Shown: positions 21,527 to 28,384 of the stretch, one piece after another
Layout of the letters: each line of letters starts with the position of its first letter
Numbering within the stretch: the first letter of the stretch is position 1
IMG/VR virus record: IMGVR_UViG_3300008107_000787
Span: 1-29,184 of that record
Origin: a virus
Length of the DNA: 29,184 nt
Strand: one strand, 5' to 3'
Notes under the pieces: model-generated
Database searches by the model: none
Told to the model about the DNA's origin: nothing
What the model saw: only the letters and a program-made list of their open reading frames with translations
Made by a program: the position numbers and the translations under genes

Positions 21527-24297
21527 GGCTTGCGTCTCCTAACGGCCCTACTATCTCCAGAAGGTGCTCCACCTCCAGAGTTACTGCTCCCCCCACCACC
21601 ACTTGGTGCGGGTGAACCACCGACTGCTGCACCGACTGCATTAAGAGCCGCTCCAGCAGCGATAACAGTTGCAACCACCATTTTGGTTGCTTCTTCTCGT
21701 TCTTCTGGAGACATATCAGCACCGATATTTCCGAGTGCTGTTAAGACCTGACCTGGGTCATCGAATATTGCGCCAATGAGTTCTGCGGGGTTCTCTAATA
21801 AGACTAGCGCCGCAGCAACCTCTGCTTCAATTATAACGGGATTACCGTTCTCATCAGTACGAACGTCGACTGGAGTTTGAGGAGGTAGGTCTTCATAGGT
21901 TAATCCAGCTTCCTGCAGAGCCTCAACACTAACAACCTCTCCAGGTTCTAAATTAGAAACCAAAGCTTCTACAACGGCGGCCTTTTCTTCATCTGTAAGC
22001 TTTCCGTCAGCCAGTGCTTCACTTATTACCTCATCTGGTGTATTATCAGAAGATGTTTCTTCCAACGGATTATCTTGCTCTTGTTCTTCTGACTGTGGCT
22101 GTTCTGATTCTTCAGTATTACTCTCGCTTTGAGACTCGTCAGTTTCGCCGCTTTGTTCGGGGTCTGTTTCTGGTGACTCTGGGTCTGTGGTTTGCTGTTC
22201 TTCTTCTGAGTTTGTAGGTTCTTCAGATGAGTCTTCAGAACTATCAATATCATCATCAGATGTGTTACTCTCATCTTGTTCAGGCGTATCATCAGTTGAT
22301 TCTTGCTCGTCAGGAGATTCAGGATTCTGGTCAGATTCCTGATTGGATTCTTGGTTTTGAGCCTCATCTTCGGAAGGCTCTTGAGATTGTTCCTGACCTT
22401 CAGGTTGAGATGGAGAATCGGGCTGAGGTTCAGTATCAGTTGGAGGAAGAGGATTAGATGGACTTTCAGAATCTGTCTGAGGAGGAGTGGTTGAAACATC
22501 GTCAGAAGGAGACGTTGGAGTTCCTGGATTTGCAGGCTCAGTTGGCGTTGAAGAAGAAACTTCTGGTTGAGAAGGAGTTGCAGGAGGCGGAGTTGTCGGC
22601 TGAGGCTGCACGACAGGCAGTTGAGAAACAGCAGTGGCGACTACACTCGCAACCTGAGTAGATTTTTCTACCGCAACATCTGCAAGAGTATTAGCAGTAT
22701 TTAAAGCAGCATTAGCTGCAGAAGTAGCAGTTGCTGCATCGTTTGTAACCTGTGTAAGAACAGCAGTAGTTGACACAACAGCAGCATCAGCAGTAGTTTT
22801 CTCAGCCTGGAGGTTAGACAATGTTTGAGTTTCTGTTGTTAATGTGGTCTGAGATGTTGCAAGTGCTGTCTCTGCTGTTGTTTTCTCTGCTGTAAGGGTT
22901 GTAAGAACAGCAACTTCTGCTGCTTTAACCTCTGTCTTATCAGCAACTACTGCTGTTTGAGTTTCAATTTGAGCGGTTAAAGTTTCATTGGTTACATTAG
23001 TCATTGTTTGTACAGGCTCACCTGCAACTTCACGAACACCAGTGCGTTGCGGATACCAAAGATTAGTGGTGTTTCCAGCAACCGTTCCCACACCAGTCCA
23101 CTCACCAGTTGTTGGGTTTACTGTCATTTTCCAATTAACGTTGGTTATGGGGCTGTTGTTGTCACCAAACTTCTTTAGGTTCCAATCAACTTCTAAAGTT
23201 GTTTCTGTAGTTTTAACAACTGTAGAAGTTCCTGCGCCAGCATTCATATAGTCGCTGGCAAATACTGAGATGCTTGGTCCATTAGGAAAATCCCACCAGA
23301 TATGGTCTCCAGTGCCAAATGTAATAGTTGCCTTTGAAGTTACGTAAATCTGGCTATCTGCACCCTGACCGTTGTATACGGTGTCTCCCATTTTTATATC
23401 AAAAGGCGTTTGAATTTTAGTTGATGCATCATACATAACTGGAAGGGTGGTCGTAGTAACGTTTGGCGTTACTACTGGCTCTGGGGCTACGTATCCTGTA
23501 GTTGTATACGTTTTAGAATCGGCTGGGGTATTTTGAAGTTCTGTTAGAGTAGTTTGAGCGTTAGTAAGGTTAGTTGTAGCAGTGGCTACTACGGCAGTTT
23601 GGCTCTCTACTGCTGCTGTAGCTGTGACAACTGTTGCAGTTGCTGATTCCACAGCGGTTGTGGCTGTTGCAACAACAGTAGTCTGTTCAGTAACTGCGGT
23701 AGCTGCAACAGCAGCTGTAGTGGTAGCGGTTTCTACAGCTGCTGCGGCAGGTGCTATAAGTGCAGTAGCGCTTTCAGCAGCTTGCACTAAAACAGTTGCA
23801 CTCTCAACTGCTGTCTGTGCAGTTGTAATTGCAGTTGTTGCTTCTGTAACAGCTATTACAACTGCGGTGTCAGAAGAAACCGTAGTTGGTATAATTGTGT
23901 TTGCTACAGTTGCCGTAGCAGTTTCAATCTTTTCTTGTACGGAGGTAACAGTAATTGGTTCAGGACTATTTGTTGGTGTGGCTACTGGCTCTGCCGATTG
24001 CATGGTTGATTGGTTGGGCGATGGCGATGAAGTATCTGAAGCTGAAGACGATTGTGGAGCTGAATCAGTTGAAGAAGAGTTTGAAGAACTCTCACCAGTT
24101 GATTGAGGAGCTGACGTTGGTTGTGGAGAGGCTTCAGAAGAAGTAGTTACTGTAGCCCCATCTACAGGAGCTGGGCTTGGGGCAGGGGAAACTACCTGCT
24201 GGTCAGTAGCAGGTTCTTCAGCATGCGCAGTTGATTGACCAAGTAAAAATAGAAATGTTGCGAGGAATAGTGCTGCGAAAAATCGCAGAAATATAAT
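21523..24297 (-). CDS. Large secreted surface-type protein, apparent ATT start
   Basis: A 924-residue protein if read from an ATT at 24297. An in-frame TAA immediately precedes it, no ATG, GTG or TTG opens the frame near there, and AGGGG lies eight bases upstream. The first ATG is at codon 99 and would remove a good signal peptide (I-F-L-R-F-F-A-A-L-F-L-A-T-F-L-F-L-L-G-Q-S-T-A-H-A, cleavage before E-E). Then come a Ser/Pro linker, Ala/Thr-rich coiled-coil-like repeats (about 120-260 and 440-560), a beta domain near 270-430 (GDHIWWDFPNGPSISVFASD), a Pro-rich and very acidic Ser/Glu/Asp stretch (565-755), a helical domain (ALADGKLTDEEKAAVVEAL ... IGADMSPEEREEA) and a hydrophobic segment with Gly/Ser and RRRKP tail. 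Function unknown; likely cell-surface or virion adhesin. Confidence 0.8.
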   Translation of the reverse strand: MIFLRFFAALFLATFLFLLGQSTAHAEEPATDQQVVSPAPSPAPVDGATVTTSSEASPQPTSAPQSTGESSSNSSSTDSAPQSSSASDTSSPSPNQSTMQSAEPVATPTNSPEPITVTSVQEKIETATATVANTIIPTTVSSDTAVVIAVTEATTAITTAQTAVESATVLVQAAESATALIAPAAAAVETATTTAAVAATAVTEQTTVVATATTAVESATATVVTATAAVESQTAVVATATTNLTNAQTTLTELQNTPADSKTYTTTGYVAPEPVVTPNVTTTTLPVMYDASTKIQTPFDIKMGDTVYNGQGADSQIYVTSKATITFGTGDHIWWDFPNGPSISVFASDYMNAGAGTSTVVKTTETTLEVDWNLKKFGDNNSPITNVNWKMTVNPTTGEWTGVGTVAGNTTNLWYPQRTGVREVAGEPVQTMTNVTNETLTAQIETQTAVVADKTEVKAAEVAVLTTLTAEKTTAETALATSQTTLTTETQTLSNLQAEKTTADAAVVSTTAVLTQVTNDAATATSAANAALNTANTLADVAVEKSTQVASVVATAVSQLPVVQPQPTTPPPATPSQPEVSSSTPTEPANPGTPTSPSDDVSTTPPQTDSESPSNPLPPTDTEPQPDSPSQPEGQEQSQEPSEDEAQNQESNQESDQNPESPDEQESTDDTPEQDESNTSDDDIDSSEDSSEEPTNSEEEQQTTDPESPETDPEQSGETDESQSESNTEESEQPQSEEQEQDNPLEETSSDNTPDEVISEALADGKLTDEEKAAVVEALVSNLEPGEVVSVEALQEAGLTYEDLPPQTPVDVRTDENGNPVIIEAEVAAALVLLENPAELIGAIFDDPGQVLTALGNIGADMSPEEREEATKMVVATVIAAGAALNAVGAAVGGSPAPSGGGGSSNSGGGAPSGDSRAVRRRKP

Positions 24298-24338
24298 TTA
24301 TTTATCCCCTAAATATTAATTTGTTAGTACAAATTTTA

Positions 24339-24536
24339 TTATAAACGATTTAAATAATTTAAGGGGTCAAACACATCTACTGATTGGTTAAGAAGTGCTG
24401 AACGTTTATCTTTTGCGTGATGACCGCAAAAATATAACTCACCATTCATAAATGTAAATACAACTTGAGCAGCAGCGCTGCAAAGGTCACACCTGTCCGC
24501 TGTCGTAAGCTCTTTAGATTTTACAACAGTTTCCAT
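24339..24536 (-). CDS. DUF7455-like zinc-binding protein
   Basis: A 65-residue protein. L-T-T-A-D-R-C-D-L-C (Cys16, Cys19) and E-L-Y-F-C-G-H-H (Cys37, His39/His40) match the small actinobacterial DUF7455 pattern, a single zinc ribbon. Such proteins are encoded in many actinobacteria and their phages; their function is not established. AAAGG lies before the ATG, and it is the gene just ahead of the secreted protein. Confidence 0.78.
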   Translation of the reverse strand: METVVKSKELTTADRCDLCSAAAQVVFTFMNGELYFCGHHAKDKRSALLNQSVDVFDPLNYLNRL

Positions 24537-24538
24537 AA

Positions 24539-24892
24539 CTAACCTTTCTTCTTTTTTGCTCTAAATTCTTTTTTATTAGGCAAACCTAAATCTTTTGCTA
24601 CGGCTCTGCGGCCTTCTTTTTTTGTAGTATCTGCAGGAGGACCTCCTGGACGAGTACTTACTTGAACGTCTGTTTTCCACTTTAGGTCGCCCTCTTTAAG
24701 TAATGAGCGAGGACCTTCGTTATGTCTTTGAAAATTTCTACCCTGTGCTGCTACGTTTTTCATAACATCTTGCGGTGTACCCGAGTAAACAGAGGTTGTT
24801 CCAGACTGATATATTTGTTTTCCTTCAACAACGCTGGGAGCCTTTACATGGGCTGCAGCCGCTACAAATTGAGACTCTGAACGCTTATCCAT
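24539..24892 (-). CDS. Basic hypothetical protein
   Basis: A 117-residue protein with a Lys/Arg-rich C-terminus (KKEFRAKKKKG). ATG shares a base with the preceding stop (TAATG) and it ends two bases before the next start. The central region holds VKAPSVVEGKQIYQSGTTSV and DLKWKTDVQVSTRPGGPPAD. No membrane segment, Cys or known domain. It is likely a small virion or DNA-associated protein judging by charge, but that is weak. Confidence 0.6.
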   Translation of the reverse strand: MDKRSESQFVAAAAHVKAPSVVEGKQIYQSGTTSVYSGTPQDVMKNVAAQGRNFQRHNEGPRSLLKEGDLKWKTDVQVSTRPGGPPADTTKKEGRRAVAKDLGLPNKKEFRAKKKKG

Positions 24893-25176
24893 TATCGTCT
24901 CTTCATTTCTCTTTCTTTGGTTGCTTTAGCATTACGCATTTGAGCACCAAAACGCTTCATATGGTCGCCACTTACAGGGCCAATAGTATCTCTGCGTGGG
25001 TCAGTTGATGGACCAGCTGTTAGAACGCGTTCAGCTCCAGTACGACCAGTGTTGTAGTCATACTCAGTAAGCTCTGCACCAGTCATGTTGCGACGCTTAG
25101 TAGCTTCACCAATCTGCTGTGCTAGAGCAGCCTTGTGTAGGTCAGATAGGTCATCACCTTTACGATAGATAGGCAT
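24892..25176 (-). CDS. Charged hypothetical protein
   Basis: A 94-residue protein beginning MPIYRKGDDLSDLHKAALAQ, with mostly helical, highly charged composition and a basic end (ATKEREMKRR). Both ends are coupled by TAATG. No recognisable domain. Part of the small-gene run. Confidence 0.6.
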   Translation of the reverse strand: MPIYRKGDDLSDLHKAALAQQIGEATKRRNMTGAELTEYDYNTGRTGAERVLTAGPSTDPRRDTIGPVSGDHMKRFGAQMRNAKATKEREMKRR

Positions 25177-25391
25177 TAGTAGCTGCCACCATCATATGCG
25201 CTACCTGGTTTTGGACGAGTAACACCTGATGCGCCTGCTGGCATTGCGCCTCCTCTAGAAGAGTTAACTTTATCTGCAAGTCTTTCACGATAAGGGGCGC
25301 CATATGGCTCAGTACCTGCGCCTTTTGTTCTAGGCTTTGAACCTGCAGGAATTACATTAACACTTTCAAACTGTCTTGAGGTAGGGTTCAT
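25176..25391 (-). CDS. Gly/Pro-rich basic hypothetical protein
   Basis: A 71-residue protein, rich in Gly, Pro, Ser and Arg and presumably unstructured. ATG overlaps the HNH gene's stop as ATGA; its own stop shares a base with the next ATG. No known family. Confidence 0.55.
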   Translation of the reverse strand: MNPTSRQFESVNVIPAGSKPRTKGAGTEPYGAPYRERLADKVNSSRGGAMPAGASGVTRPKPGSAYDGGSY

Positions 25392-25678
25392 TTTTCGTTC
25401 TCCTTCTTTCCTGCTCGGCGTTTGTTTTCCTTAGCAGTATTCTTTCCGTGTTTCAATGCTCTTAAGTTTCCTTTAGAGTCATTGCTATGATTGTTATCTT
25501 TATGGTCAACATCTGTCCCTCGAGGTAGCTTTCCATTCTTCGATTCATAATCGGCACGGGCCTTATTCTTCGAAGTAGTAACCCATTTACCGCCTACTTT
25601 TTTCTTGTAGACGTAGATTGGACGACCTCCGTTCTCTTTGGAGCCTTTGTAAGGTCCAAATTTCTTAGTAGTTGCCAT
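25388..25678 (-). CDS. HNH-type nuclease-like protein
   Basis: A 96-residue basic protein. The second half has the HNH-like signature: Asp58-His59 in DVDHKDNNHSND, then N71-L-R-A-L and Asn80 in K-H-G-K-N, similar to short HNH proteins in phages. The N-terminal half (FGPYKGSKENGGRPIYVYKK) is basic and probably binds DNA. It is not beside the terminase, so a packaging role is less clear. It may be a free-standing endonuclease or homing-type remnant; the full motif appears present. Start overlaps the preceding stop (TAATG). Confidence 0.75.
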   Translation of the reverse strand: MATTKKFGPYKGSKENGGRPIYVYKKKVGGKWVTTSKNKARADYESKNGKLPRGTDVDHKDNNHSNDSKGNLRALKHGKNTAKENKRRAGKKENEK

Positions 25679-25833
25679 TACTTAGAATCCTTTGGTCTGC
25701 TTGCTTCCGAACATCCATGATGGTCGGGATGAAAGGTTTGGTCAGATGATTTAGTCTTAACACTTAGAACCTTTCCTCGAATCTCTCTCCCACAATTATC
25801 GCATGTAGGAAACTGGCTGTCTTTCGATTTCAT
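25678..25833 (-). CDS. Small LIM-like zinc protein
   Basis: A 51-residue protein. C11-x2-C14 with P-T-C-D-N-C-G-R-E-I and a later F-H-P-D-H-H-G-C (His35, His38/39, Cys41) fit a half LIM-type zinc finger. Both ends overlap neighbours by one base (TAATG), which supports the frame. No function known. Confidence 0.68.
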   Translation of the reverse strand: MKSKDSQFPTCDNCGREIRGKVLSVKTKSSDQTFHPDHHGCSEASRPKDSK

Positions 25834-26045
25834 TACACAAAATTTGGATATGAAGGTTGCTGTGGTGGCTGTTGTTGGGTTCCGCCGTCTTTTTGACCTT
25901 GTACCATGTTTGCCACTCTACCAGCTACTCCAGCTTCTACTCCACGCACTGCTCCGCGTGTTGCAGCTTTTCCAACACTGGAGCCGCCTACACGTGCAAT
26001 CATAGGCGCTAATCTTGCTACTGCTGCTCCAACTGCTGGTAACAT
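25833..26045 (-). CDS. Ala/Gly/Val-rich small protein
   Basis: A 70-residue protein beginning MLPAVGAAVARLAPMIARVG. Hydrophobic but regularly interrupted by Arg, so it may be an amphipathic helix on a membrane rather than a spanning one. A Gln/Pro-rich tail ends it. Coupled on both sides by TAATG. Confidence 0.58.
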   Translation of the reverse strand: MLPAVGAAVARLAPMIARVGGSSVGKAATRGAVRGVEAGVAGRVANMVQGQKDGGTQQQPPQQPSYPNFV

Positions 26046-26293
26046 TATCGTTCTCCTCTATTTCTGAATGAGTTATTTAAAACATCACTTGCTTGTTCAG
26101 ATACATTGTATCTTCCATATGTTGGACGCGGACCCGAAAACATACCATTACGGTCATTTCGAAACTCATTGACGCGACTGCGTTTCTGCTTCAACGGAGG
26201 CTTTTTTTTCGTGTTTACACCTTTTTTATTTGGCATATCATTGCCAAAAGCACGCTGAGCTTTATTGCGTCCTAACGCTGGGTCGTTAATCAT
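26045..26293 (-). CDS. Basic hypothetical protein
   Basis: An 82-residue protein. The ATG at 26293 is preferred over an in-frame GTG slightly upstream because it overlaps the preceding stop as ATGA. Very basic and Asn/Arg-rich (KKKPPLKQKRSRVNEFRNDR), with no fold I recognise. May bind nucleic acid. Confidence 0.6.
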   Translation of the reverse strand: MINDPALGRNKAQRAFGNDMPNKKGVNTKKKPPLKQKRSRVNEFRNDRNGMFSGPRPTYGRYNVSEQASDVLNNSFRNRGER

Positions 26294-26460
26294 ATGCTCC
26301 ACCACCCTACGGTCTTGTATGCGTCAGGGTTATCCTTTAACCACTTCTTCATCATTATGTTCTGTAATTCCCAATCGGTGCGGTGGGTAAGACGACCACA
26401 TGCGCTACAGATGTCCTCATCTGTCTCTTCATACACATGACGGCAGAATGAAAGAGTCAT
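26290..26460 (-). CDS. Small zinc-finger protein
   Basis: A 56-residue protein. The start at 26460 shares a base with the preceding stop (TAATG). Cys6-x-His8 and Cys18-x2-Cys21 with I-C-S-A-C-G-R-L-T-H-R-T-D-W form a zinc site of a type common in tailed phages. Trp-rich end (TVGWWSI). Function unknown. Confidence 0.66.
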   Translation of the reverse strand: MTLSFCRHVYEETDEDICSACGRLTHRTDWELQNIMMKKWLKDNPDAYKTVGWWSI

Positions 26461-26720
26461 TAACAATCCCATTTACGTAGGGAAAGAGCTTTACGTGTTG
26501 GTTCTCCATTAGGTTTCTTCATTGCGCCTGGCATACCGCCCATACGTGCGCAGAATGATTTACGACGTGCAGCACTCTTAGGTGACTTCTTAGCCTGCTT
26601 TGCGCTTACTGGTGGCTTTAGATTATGTCCCTCTGCTTTTGCACTGGCACGGCCTTTTGCATTAAGACCGCCTTTAGGGTTCTTACCTTCTTTGCGTTGC
26701 CACGCTGGTGACTTAGCCAT
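26460..26720 (-). CDS. DUF6321-like basic protein
   Basis: An 86-residue protein starting MAKSPAWQRKEGKNPKGGLN at 26720, behind AGAGGA. A-W-Q-R-K-E-G-K-N-P-K-G-G-L-N-A-K-G-R, R-R-K-S-F-C-A-R-M-G-G-M and the final A-L-S-L-R-K-W-D-C match the order of the small phage family I recall as DUF6321, widespread in marine and freshwater tailed phages and probably DNA-associated. It overlaps the Cys-rich gene before it by 8 bp. Confidence 0.75.
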   Translation of the reverse strand: MAKSPAWQRKEGKNPKGGLNAKGRASAKAEGHNLKPPVSAKQAKKSPKSAARRKSFCARMGGMPGAMKKPNGEPTRKALSLRKWDC

Positions 26721-26814
26721 AGTTCCTCTTTTCACAAAAACATGAACAAGCGTTTTCTGTGCAAAGTCCGTAAGCGTCTAAGTTATGTTCGCACTTATTA
26801 CAGATGTCGCTCAT
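26713..26814 (-). CDS. Very small Cys-rich zinc-ribbon protein
   Basis: A 33-residue frame, MSDICNKCEHNLDAYGLC and so on, with Cys at 5, 8, 18, 23, 25 and 27. ATG overlaps the preceding stop as ATGA, and its end overlaps the next gene. The regular Cys spacing and the coupling support it despite its size. Confidence 0.55.
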   Translation of the reverse strand: MSDICNKCEHNLDAYGLCTENACSCFCEKRNYG

Positions 26815-27011
26815 TTGTCGGGATTCCCCATCTTTAGAGCTTCATCAACATGCTTTTCAAAAGCTTCGTTGCGCGATGACCTGTCTAATGCGATGGGGAC
26901 CGTTTTGCCCGTAAGTTCTTTAACTCTTCGCGTTGCGGATAAGTCAATGACTCTACGGGAATCGTTGGAGCGGCTTACGATGCCTTTTGCAATAGGGCCG
27001 AATGGTTCCAT
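26811..27011 (-). CDS. Hypothetical helical protein
   Basis: A 66-residue charged protein, probably helical, starting MEPFGPIAKGIVSRSNDSRR. AGGAG lies some 11 bases before the ATG. Its second half (DRSSRNEAFEKHVDEALKMG) is one amphipathic helix. No family recognised. Confidence 0.55.
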   Translation of the reverse strand: MEPFGPIAKGIVSRSNDSRRVIDLSATRRVKELTGKTVPIALDRSSRNEAFEKHVDEALKMGNPDK

Positions 27012-27025
27012 AACTTAAGTATCTC

Positions 27026-27253
27026 CTATTCTTGATTGAGCGTACGGATATATGTCACATAAGTCTCTGTAAGCATATGTATTAACTGAGGGCTAGTTTC
27101 AGGGTGTTTTTCCTCAAAGTGTCCCTTCCACGCGACTGCTCCCCACTCCAGTCTTCCACATCCGTTATTTACATCAGAAAAGATAATACGAGCAAAACGT
27201 GAGACACGCCCAGGGCAATCCAGGCTATCGTTCAGAAAGTTAATAAAATCCAC
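27026..27253 (-). CDS. YozE-like small protein, first gene of the minus-strand series
   Basis: A 75-residue protein. Its pattern F-I-N-F-L then R-F-A-R-I-I-F-S-D, W-G-A-V-A-W-K-G-H-F-E-E and a C-terminal Y-V-T-Y resembles the small helical YozE/SAM-like family, with modest confidence. The first possible start in the frame is GTG at 27253; there is no Shine-Dalgarno, but TACCCT ends seven bases before it, so this mRNA may be leaderless. It lies at the boundary with the divergent plus-strand units. Confidence 0.6.
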   Translation of the reverse strand: MDFINFLNDSLDCPGRVSRFARIIFSDVNNGCGRLEWGAVAWKGHFEEKHPETSPQLIHMLTETYVTYIRTLNQE

Positions 27254-27458
27254 GGCAAATAGGGTAAAAGGGCAATCTAAATTAAAAAGGGTAAGCGCAA
27301 AGAACTTATTCGGCTACTGCCTGGTAAATGTACCTTTTAAAAATATTTTGGGACTCCACCGCAATCGCGCCGTCGGGCTACTGCCCACCCCACCCATATG
27401 TAGGTGCTCGTAAAGCCTGGCGGCTTCCTTAGTTATCCACAGACTTAAGGGTGGGGGG
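27254..27458. other. Divergent non-coding region between minus- and plus-strand transcription
   Basis: No gene fits. It holds the putative leaderless promoter (TACCCT, 27261-27266 on the minus strand), two copies of GGCTACTGCC about 64 bp apart (27312-27321 and 27376-27385) and one TTATCCACA box (27433-27441). It is the switch point between the two operon systems. Confidence 0.6.
27261..27266 (-). promoter_or_regulatory. Possible -10 box for a leaderless start
   Basis: TACCCT on the minus strand matches TANNNT and ends seven bases before the GTG at 27253. There is no Shine-Dalgarno and no convincing -35. If used, it could drive the whole small-gene run. Confidence 0.35.
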
Positions 27459-27475
27459 TGTGGATATGTGGATAA
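27433..27475. promoter_or_regulatory. Cluster of DnaA-box-like sites
   Basis: TTATCCACA (27433-27441), TGTGGATAT (27459-27467) and TGTGGATAA (27467-27475) lie within 43 bp in opposite orientation. These match the consensus DnaA box TTATNCACA or its complement. Two of them also overlap promoter A. They could be DnaA sites of a phage origin or host-controlled switch, or simply promoter elements. Confidence 0.45.
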
Positions 27476-27487
27476 CATTGTTATAAA
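27459..27487 (+). promoter_or_regulatory. Promoter A of the plus-strand modules
   Basis: TGTGGA (27459-27464), 17 nt, TATAAA (27482-27487), followed by TCTG. The same pair recurs at 28266 and 29045. Transcription would start near 27493, giving a leader of about 80 nt with a hairpin. Confidence 0.6.
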
Positions 27488-27540
27488 TCTGAGACCATGT
27501 GCGCTTGCGTATGTTAGGGCTATCGCATATGTTTATCTCA

Positions 27541-27557
27541 GTGGGCAAAGCGCTCAC
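27541..27557 (+). promoter_or_regulatory. Leader hairpin A
   Basis: GTGGGC and GCTCAC (with one G-U pair) form a 6-bp stem around AAAGC. It ends just before AGGGG, the Shine-Dalgarno of the gene at 27574. Equivalent hairpins occur in leaders B and C. Confidence 0.45.
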
Positions 27558-27573
27558 AGTTAGGGGATATAAA

Positions 27574-27762
27574 ATGTCAGTAAGTCCAAGCGAGGCTAGA
27601 AGCGAGGCTATCGCCTTAATTCTTAAACTTACCGCGCCTGATGTTAGAAACTCAGTTGAGTCTCTACTAGCAGGGGTTGTAAGCAACGCATACTCTCAGG
27701 GTATGGCTGATGGTTTCACCAAGGCTGCCGATATCGTCGGCAATATGAAGGCCTCCGCATGA
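27574..27762 (+). CDS. Small helical protein, module A gene 1
   Basis: A 62-residue protein. The ATG at 27574 is chosen for AGGGG eight bases upstream; longer in-frame starts exist without a Shine-Dalgarno. Mostly helical (SEARSEAIALILKLTAPDVR, then AYSQGMADGFTKAADIVGNM). ATGA overlap with the next gene. Function unknown. Confidence 0.65.
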   Translation: MSVSPSEARSEAIALILKLTAPDVRNSVESLLAGVVSNAYSQGMADGFTKAADIVGNMKASA

Positions 27763-27986
27763 TTGCCCGATTTCTAGACCTACTTAGCGAGCGCCGACGC
27801 GCTCGCTATGTAGGGCCTCATGACCTGAACTCACCCGTGGGGCGCTTGATGTGGTTCATGGAGGATAAGCCACGCATACGCTACACCAAGACTCTCTACA
27901 CAATAGACATGGCGATTGAAATTATCACCCACCCACGCAGGGCGCAGGTGTTATACAAGGAGTGGAGGTCTGAGCTCCATGCTTGA
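27759..27986 (+). CDS. Basic hypothetical protein, module A gene 2
   Basis: A 75-residue protein beginning MIARFLDLLSERRRARYVGP. Rich in Arg and aromatic residues, without Cys. The second half (KTLYTIDMAIEIITHPRRAQ) could be a helix followed by a loop. ATGA overlap with the preceding gene. No family recognised. Confidence 0.62.
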   Translation: MIARFLDLLSERRRARYVGPHDLNSPVGRLMWFMEDKPRIRYTKTLYTIDMAIEIITHPRRAQVLYKEWRSELHA

Positions 27987-28149
27987 TTATGAAACACGGG
28001 TGTGCACTTGGGAGGCTAATGGGTGCAACGATAAGCCTCACGAATACCGCGCCGTAGTTGGATGCGATAGGTGTGCAGGACATGGCCCTAGCCATGAGCC
28101 ATTCACACGAGGACATCAACCTCATTGCACAATGAGTTGTTGTTTCTAG
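27979..28149 (+). CDS. Cys/His-rich zinc protein, module A gene 3
   Basis: A 56-residue protein with Cys9, Cys16, Cys29-x2-Cys32, His35, His39 and a Cys-rich end (H-C-T-M-S-C-C-F). GGAGG lies about ten bases upstream and it overlaps the previous gene by 8 bp. Zinc binding is likely. It is the last gene before the module terminator. Confidence 0.62.
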   Translation: MLDYETRVCTWEANGCNDKPHEYRAVVGCDRCAGHGPSHEPFTRGHQPHCTMSCCF

Positions 28150-28152
28150 ACC

Positions 28153-28188
28153 AAAGGCCCGAGACTTCCCCCTCGGGCCTTTATTATT
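28153..28188 (+). terminator. Intrinsic terminator of module A
   Basis: AAAGGCCCGAG and CTCGGGCCTTT form a perfect 11-bp stem around an 8-nt loop, followed by ATTATTT. A strong intrinsic terminator four bases beyond the last stop. Confidence 0.85.
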
Positions 28189-28265
28189 TAGGGCGCCAAA
28201 CCCGAAGCCTGCCAAAGTTTGTGTTGGCCCACCCACCCCGTTCTATAGGGAGTTGTTGAAGAGAT

Positions 28266-28294
28266 TGTGGATAACTTTTAGAAATCGTTATAAA
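28266..28294 (+). promoter_or_regulatory. Promoter B of the plus-strand modules
   Basis: TGTGGA (28266-28271), 17 nt, TATAAA (28289-28294), then TCTG, the same layout as promoters A and C. The -35 continues as TGTGGATAA, a DnaA-box match. Confidence 0.6.
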
Positions 28295-28348
28295 TCTGTA
28301 ATCGTGTCGGCTTGGTGTTGTTGGTGTGTTGTTATATTGTTATCTCAT

Positions 28349-28365
28349 AAGCGCAAGGGGCGCTT
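28349..28365 (+). promoter_or_regulatory. Leader hairpin B
   Basis: AAGCGC and GCGCTT form a perfect 6-bp stem around AAGGG. It lies shortly before TAGGTAGG, the Shine-Dalgarno of the gene at 28385. Confidence 0.45.
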
Positions 28366-28384
28366 ATAGAATAGGTAGGTTGTT

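Larger units (their letters stand above)
28189..28384 (+). other. Module spacer with promoter B and leader B
   Basis: A gene-free stretch between the module A terminator and the first gene of module B. It holds promoter B (28266-28294) and leader hairpin B (28349-28365). A short C-rich block (CCCACCCACCCC near 28230) recalls a similar block upstream of promoter A (27384-27396). Nothing else is evident. Confidence 0.6.

Noticed and set aside
23582-24106. Plus-strand Val/Ala/Thr-rich frame of 174 codons
   Set aside because: Mirror of the Ala/Thr-rich coiled-coil part of the secreted protein; the minus-strand frame extends far further and has a signal peptide.
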